A DNA stretch of 11,121 bases from an uncultured Chlorobiota bacterium. Its GTDB lineage: Bacteria; Bacteroidota; Bacteroidia; Bacteroidales; JAADGE01. The DNA is taken from the NCBI GenBank assembly GCA_947311125.1, contig CAMZKI010000013.1:1-11121 (forward strand). Reading direction: 5' to 3'. Shown here piece after piece: positions 8,201 through 11,121 of the stretch (position 1 is the stretch's first letter; each line of letters begins with the position of its first letter). Below the pieces are notes generated by a model. It saw only the letters and a program-made list of their open reading frames with translations. It was not told the DNA's origin and did no database searches. Both the position numbers and the translations under genes were made by a program.

Positions 8201-8312
8201 AAAAGAAGATAAATCAACAGCATTATATGAAGCTAAAACTGATATGATTAAAAACGGAGGAACTTATGCACATCCGTTTTTTTGGTCGCCTTTTGTCTTA
8301 ATAGGAAATTAG
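5277..8312 (+). CDS. secreted TPR-CHAT protein (caspase-like peptidase domain)
   Basis: A 1011-residue protein with a signal peptide (Lys2, hydrophobic 3-18, likely cut near VSQ at 19-21), so it is exported to the periplasm or envelope. Residues about 28-150 hold divergent TPR helices. Residues about 154-436 hold seven TPR units spaced exactly 42 residues apart, of the kinesin-light-chain type, with GENHP-like linkers at 189, 231, 273, 315, 357 and 399. A helical, Lys/Glu-rich region that may form a coiled coil follows (about 545-635), then a C-terminal CHAT domain (about 655-1010). The caspase-like dyad is intact: HIATHG with H875 and LSACETG with C921, followed by GVIGLSRALLYAGAKNIIVSLWKV. 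CHAT domains are predicted or shown cysteine peptidases in which TPRs bind partners; substrate and trigger here are unknown. The gene is 3 bp upstream of folP and leads a four-gene + strand unit. It is AT-rich like folP, giving no sign of recent transfer. Confidence 0.93.
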   Translation: MKFFTFLYAVILLSTLPAVSQNDNADYKKAVDYFKQANVYKQKFDFNNAEKNFSEAAELFKKNHYIGNYIQCRYSVADIYIQSNKFKDAETILNEIENIALQKYGNDNRFLQNIYLGQGQIAAYKGRTDSAIMLYGKALRINEKFNKPENFQKSNIYGSLGNAYSEKGNYKKALEYYKKDLEIKKKLAGENHPMLSITYNNIANIYQANGDFKTALEYIDKALNISLAAYGKNNPETAKYYTGKGSIYADNDEYDLALEYFNTALNINKSIYGNNHKSVADVLNNIGIIYNKKGDTDKALIFFKDAYDIQLRVLGENHPDIAGTCNNIGYILEKQGKKESALKFYEKAVDIKKAYYGENHPELAIFYNNIGNNYTKRKDYENGLKYLKKAADILEHNYGNKNTTLVNIYANIGQIYVKLEDFHNALMYYQKSIAANVRDFNPAPDDYFINPVLKNYTNVNKLLQSLEGKAQAFMSLYQKDSLLNFIKSAYDDYLLCDSVIIEARKTVIKKEDKISLGNNARKIYEQAVITSIGLSYAVTSQKEKKKYVEKAFIFAEKNKAAVLSDAVEAAEAASFSGIPKDILELEKKYKIEIAGLEKSVAIAENTEEIEKLNDKLFDVNTELRKLNKKIEKEYPKYFKSKYKTADFNLKDIQKELNDETALRSYFIGEEYILIFTVTKENLIVSFSDKPEDLYDKIKKFNENITSGYASAFPEYLKSANELYNLFFPDKVPDNIKKLTVIPDGIINLIPFEALITEKYTGDVNDFKNYPFLINKYQINYDYSAGLFLKSRNSKKSSGNIDWLGVAPVFDNGTSRTIGNFSVTSLPGSKREIEMIDSLFTAENKKVKEVLRKQATETFMKQENLKDYKYIHIATHGIVDTYEPKLSGLIFHPENGKNDGILYSGEIYNLELNADLVVLSACETGIGKISKSEGVIGLSRALLYAGAKNIIVSLWKVSDESTTKLMFSFYKNILIEKEDKSTALYEAKTDMIKNGGTYAHPFFWSPFVLIGN

Positions 8313-8315
8313 AAA

Positions 8316-9146
8316 ATGACAATAAATTGTAACGGAAGATTACTCGATTTATCAGAACCTAAAATTGCCGGAATTTTAAATATTACGCCCGATTCGTTTT
8401 ATGACGGAGGAAAATATACGGCTGAGAAGGAAATATCTTTTAAAGTAAAGAAACTTGTAAGCGAAGGTGCCGATATTATAGATGTCGGTGCATTTTCTTC
8501 TCGTCCCGGTGCAGAATTTATTTCTGTAAAAGAAGAAAAAAAACGACTCGATAAAGCATTGAATATTATCAGAAATATATTTTCCGATATTATTTTATCA
8601 GTTGACACATACAGGTCTGAAATTGCCGAATTTGTTGTCAATAATTACAATGTTGATATTATTAATGATATTTCCGGCGGAAATTTTGATGAAAAAATGT
8701 TCGAAACCATTGCAAATTTACAAGTTCCTTATATTATTATGCATATGAAAGGAACACCTGCCGATATGCAAAACAATCCTCAATATAGTGATGTAGTTAA
8801 AGAACTTTTAAAATATTTTTCAGAAAAAATTGAAATTGCAAAAAAAACAGGCATTAACGATATTATTATAGATCCGGGTTTTGGCTTCGGGAAAACAATA
8901 AAGCATAACTATCAAATATTAAGCGGATTAGAGTTGTTTCAGATAGCTGAAAGACCTGTTTTAGTCGGTTTGTCAAGAAAATCAATGATTTATAAATTAA
9001 ATAATGAAACTCCGGAAGACGCTTTACCCGGAACTATTGCCTTAAATATGATTGCTTTGCAGAAAGGAGCAAATATCTTGAGAGTTCACGACGTAAAAGA
9101 AACAAAGCAAGTTATTGAAGTTTACAAAAAGTTAAAAACAACCTGA
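8316..9146 (+). CDS. folP: dihydropteroate synthase
   Basis: Cytoplasmic folate-pathway enzyme that joins 6-hydroxymethyl-7,8-dihydropterin pyrophosphate with p-aminobenzoate to give 7,8-dihydropteroate; it is the sulfonamide target. The 276 residues match the usual length. All conserved blocks of the TIM barrel are present: GILNITPDSFYDGG (19-32, metal-binding N22), DVGAFSSRPGA (56-66), SVDTYRSEIA (95-104), NDISGG (117-122), MHMKGTP (142-148), DPGFGFGK (186-193), GLSRKS (218-223) and RVHDV (256-260). Pterin-binding D96, N117 and D186 and the phosphate-binding K222, R256 and H258 positions are retained. The ATG follows the stop of the CHAT gene by 3 bp, so the two are almost certainly co-transcribed. 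The SSRPG loop has Ser where STRPG has Thr; I would not infer resistance from that. Confidence 0.97.
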   Translation: MTINCNGRLLDLSEPKIAGILNITPDSFYDGGKYTAEKEISFKVKKLVSEGADIIDVGAFSSRPGAEFISVKEEKKRLDKALNIIRNIFSDIILSVDTYRSEIAEFVVNNYNVDIINDISGGNFDEKMFETIANLQVPYIIMHMKGTPADMQNNPQYSDVVKELLKYFSEKIEIAKKTGINDIIIDPGFGFGKTIKHNYQILSGLELFQIAERPVLVGLSRKSMIYKLNNETPEDALPGTIALNMIALQKGANILRVHDVKETKQVIEVYKKLKTT

Positions 9147-9199
9147 AATTTTATTAGTTCGACAAATTTCATAATTTAGCAATCTTAAAAATAAATACT

Positions 9200-10024
9200 A
9201 TTTTCGGATTTCTTCACATAGGGTTAAAGGATATTATAGATATTTTGCTTGTGGCATTTCTCCTTTATCAAATTTACTATTTGATAAAAGGAACGGCTGC
9301 AATTAAGATATTCACCGGAATAGCATTTCTTTATCTTATTTGGCTTCTTGTAAAAGCCTTTGATATGATACTGATAAGTTCTATTCTCGGGCATGTAATG
9401 GGGGTAGGAGTTATAGCTTTGCTTATAGTTTTTCAGCAGGAAATAAGAAGGTTTTTTATGTTGTTGAGTAATAAGTATTTATCTAAAATAAACTTTTCTT
9501 TTAAAAATTTATTGCCGTTTTTTTCAGATGAGGAGCCTTCCGTAAAGGTTTGGTCAATTGTAAAGGCATGCACATCAATGTCGAAAACAAAAACCGGAGC
9601 CTTAATTGTAATAGCAAGAGAATCAGAGCTTTTTGCCGTAATAGAAACAGGTGTTAAGATAAATGCCGACACGTCTTCTCAATTATTAAATAATCTCTTT
9701 TTTAAAAACAGTCCTTTACACGATGGTGCCGTTATAATAAAAAATGATAAAATAGTTGCAGCCGGATGCATTCTGCCTGTATCGGATAACGGAGATCTAA
9801 AGTATGAAGATTTCGGATTAAGGCATCGTGCTGCATTAGGATTAACGGAGCAAACCGATGCTGTTGTTATTGTAGTTTCTGAGCAAACCGGCGGTATAAG
9901 TTTATTTTACGGCTCGTCATACCAAAAAAATATAGGAACTACGGAATTGAGAAAGAAACTTGAATATTTCTTTATGGAAAAAAACATTGAAGATGCAGAA
10001 AAACAACAGAGCCGTTTGGATTAA
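9200..10024 (+). CDS. cdaA: membrane diadenylate cyclase CdaA (c-di-AMP synthase)
   Basis: Makes the second messenger c-di-AMP from two ATP. Three N-terminal membrane helices (about 16-31, 34-54, 58-78 from this start) precede the cytoplasmic DisA_N/DAC domain. The catalytic motifs are intact: SPLHDGAVII with D175-G176-A177, and FGLRHRAALG with R208-H209-R210. The C terminus is short and Lys/Glu-rich. The start is uncertain: there is no ATG on + in any frame between folP and position 9245. The frame is open from 9158, and GLKDIIDILLVAFLLYQ, the usual CdaA N-terminal sequence, is encoded upstream of the first canonical start (TTG at 9245, then GTG at 9251). I place the start at ATT 9200; ATA 9218 and TTG 9245 are alternatives. 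It lies 53 bp after folP, a conserved Bacteroidetes pairing, and its 3' end overlaps mtnA by 32 bp. Confidence 0.93.
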   Translation: MFGFLHIGLKDIIDILLVAFLLYQIYYLIKGTAAIKIFTGIAFLYLIWLLVKAFDMILISSILGHVMGVGVIALLIVFQQEIRRFFMLLSNKYLSKINFSFKNLLPFFSDEEPSVKVWSIVKACTSMSKTKTGALIVIARESELFAVIETGVKINADTSSQLLNNLFFKNSPLHDGAVIIKNDKIVAAGCILPVSDNGDLKYEDFGLRHRAALGLTEQTDAVVIVVSEQTGGISLFYGSSYQKNIGTTELRKKLEYFFMEKNIEDAEKQQSRLD

Positions 10025-11006
10025 GAGAAGTAAAGTTTATTTAACAGACCAAACAAAACTTCCTTTTAAAGAAGAAGTATTTATTTCTGAAACTTATAAA
10101 GAAACTTGCAGAGCAATAACAGATATGCTTGTAAGAGGAGCCGGTTCTATAGGAGCAGCTGCCGGTTTTGCATTGGTGCAGGCAGCTTGCAAAGCCCCGA
10201 AAGAAAAATACAGCGATTATATTAAAAAAGCTGCAGAAGATATTAAGGCAACACGCCCGACTGCAAGGGATTTATTTGCCGCTGTAGAAAGGGTGCTTCC
10301 GAAAGCTTTAATTTCGCCGGAAGAAGCAGAAAAAGAGGCACAAAAAATTGCAGATGAAACAGCTGAAGCCGGAAAGCATATAGGCAAATTCGGTAACGAG
10401 TTGATAAAGGACGGTTTCGGAATATTAACCCATTGTAATGCCGGACCTTTGGCATTGGTCGAGTACGGTTCTGCTTTAGCACCGATAATTAAGGCACACG
10501 AATCCGGAAAAAAAATCACGGTTTATGTTGATGAAACACGTCCGCGAAATCAAGGTGCAAAACTTACGGCTTGGGAACTTCAAAAAGCAGGGGTGCCGCA
10601 TTTTATAATTGCCGATAATGCCGCAGGACTGTTAATGATGCGAGGAAAAATTGATATAGTAATTACCGGTGCTGACAGAATTGCCGCAAACGGCGATACT
10701 GCAAATAAAATCGGAACTTTTGAGAAAGCGGTTTTAGCAAAAGAATTTAATATTCCTTTTTATATTGCTGCTCCCGATTCCACTTTTGATAATAACTGCC
10801 CGTCGGGTAAAGAAATTGAAATTGAAGAGCGAAACGAAAATGAGGTTTTGTTTATAAGCGGAGAGGATAAAAACGGAGTGAAACGTGAAATCAGAATTGC
10901 TAATCCTGCTTCTTCTGCCTATAATCCGGCTTTTGACATAACTCCGGTTAAATATATTACGGGGTTCATTACATCCGGAGGAATAAAAAAAGAGTTGCCG
11001 TTGTAG
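9993..11006 (+). CDS. mtnA: S-methyl-5-thioribose-1-phosphate isomerase family protein (MtnA/eIF2B-like)
   Basis: Predicted cytoplasmic aldose-ketose isomerase that converts 5-methylthioribose 1-phosphate to methylthioribulose 1-phosphate in methionine salvage. At 337 residues it is slightly shorter than typical MtnA. Active-site blocks are LTHCNAG with catalytic C148, ETRPRNQGAKLTAWEL (181-196), GADRIAANGDTANKIGT with catalytic D228, and NPAFDITP (311-318). The N-terminal phosphate/sugar loop reads RGAGSIG (48-54) where MtnA usually has RGAPAIG, and TRPTARDLF (87-95) where it has TRPTAxNL. RGAG and THCN are reminiscent of ribose-1,5-bisphosphate isomerases, so a related sugar 1-phosphate could be the substrate. 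I chose ATG 9993; a TTG at 9960 is in frame but lies deeper in cdaA. The 32-bp overlap with cdaA suggests coupled translation. No other methionine-salvage gene is in the window. Confidence 0.88.
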   Translation: MQKNNRAVWIKRSKVYLTDQTKLPFKEEVFISETYKETCRAITDMLVRGAGSIGAAAGFALVQAACKAPKEKYSDYIKKAAEDIKATRPTARDLFAAVERVLPKALISPEEAEKEAQKIADETAEAGKHIGKFGNELIKDGFGILTHCNAGPLALVEYGSALAPIIKAHESGKKITVYVDETRPRNQGAKLTAWELQKAGVPHFIIADNAAGLLMMRGKIDIVITGADRIAANGDTANKIGTFEKAVLAKEFNIPFYIAAPDSTFDNNCPSGKEIEIEERNENEVLFISGEDKNGVKREIRIANPASSAYNPAFDITPVKYITGFITSGGIKKELPL

Positions 11007-11020
11007 GCAACTCTTTTTTT
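10985..11020. terminator. strong bidirectional intrinsic terminator after mtnA
   Basis: A perfect 15-bp stem (10985-10999 with 11006-11020) has the GC-containing core GAGTTGCC/GGCAACTC, a 6-base loop GTTGTA, an A7 run on the left and a T7 run on the right. It therefore looks like a terminator from both sides. The mtnA stop codon TAG (11004-11006) sits at the loop/stem junction, so the last mtnA codons form the left arm. A convergent minus-strand gene ends at 11038, explaining the symmetry. Confidence 0.92.
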
Positions 11021-11037
11021 ATCATACAATTGAAAAA

Positions 11038-11121
11038 TCAGAACATATATTTGTTGTCATCAATTAATTTATCGGCAATTCTTCTTCTTGCTTCTTTTAT
11101 GTTTACCGGTTTTACTTTGGT
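11038..11121 (-). CDS. 3' end of a convergent unknown gene, cut by the window edge
   Basis: The minus strand is open from the window edge to a TGA at 11038-11040, encoding 27 residues that end in IADKLIDDNKYMF and contain a basic EARRR segment. It looks like the helical, charged C terminus of a soluble protein. Position supports it: the stop lies 17 bp from the T/A-flanked hairpin at 10985-11020, which would terminate a gene coming from this side. Too little is visible to name a family, and the codon count is small enough that chance cannot be excluded. Confidence 0.6.
   Translation of the reverse strand, partial: TKVKPVNIKEARRRIADKLIDDNKYMF

Noticed and set aside
5277..8312. Association of the TPR-CHAT protein with a CRISPR (type III-E) or gasdermin defence system
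   Set aside because: No CRISPR array, Cas gene or small gasdermin-like gene is visible in the window, and the signal peptide argues for an exported protein.
8371..8514. Sulfonamide resistance change in FolP
   Set aside because: The pABA-loop region shows only SSRPG for STRPG and no insertion of the kind seen in acquired Sul enzymes; this is within normal family variation.

Overview
The window looks like a chromosomal segment of a low-GC member of the Bacteroidetes. The evidence is a folP gene followed by a CdaA-type diadenylate cyclase (a pairing typical of this phylum), absence of clear Shine-Dalgarno sequences before most starts, at least one good match to the Bacteroidetes -7 box (TAnnTTTG), and an AT-rich heptamer repeat between genes. 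Genes are tightly packed, there is no gene-free stretch over 300 bases, and I saw no tRNA, rRNA, CRISPR array, insertion sequence or phage gene.

Layout. 1-464: an orphan 87-residue hypothetical gene on +, closed by an intrinsic terminator that also fits the end of hutI. 465-1721 (-): hutI, imidazolonepropionase of histidine breakdown, with no other hut gene in view. 1722-1880: a divergent intergenic region with twelve degenerate 7-bp repeats (consensus GTTRAAA). 1881-3515 (+): a YfcC/DcuC-superfamily membrane transporter. 3493-5204 (-): two tandem paralogous PlsC-like acyltransferases, the second overlapping the 3' end of the transporter tail to tail.

5277-11006 (+): four closely spaced genes that are probably one transcription unit. 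They encode a secreted TPR-CHAT protein (1011 residues, His/Cys dyad intact), folP (dihydropteroate synthase, 3 bp downstream), a membrane diadenylate cyclase that makes c-di-AMP and seems to lack an ATG start, and an MtnA-family sugar-phosphate isomerase whose start lies inside the cyclase gene. The unit ends in a strong bidirectional terminator that contains the mtnA stop codon. Beyond it is the 3' end of a convergent gene cut by the window edge.

Most of the content is housekeeping metabolism. The less ordinary parts are the exported CHAT protease-like protein leading the folP-cdaA-mtnA unit, the paralogous acyltransferase pair with an H-x5-D motif, the non-AUG start of cdaA, the mixed motifs of the isomerase, and the heptamer array. 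I do not see a clearly new multi-gene system.
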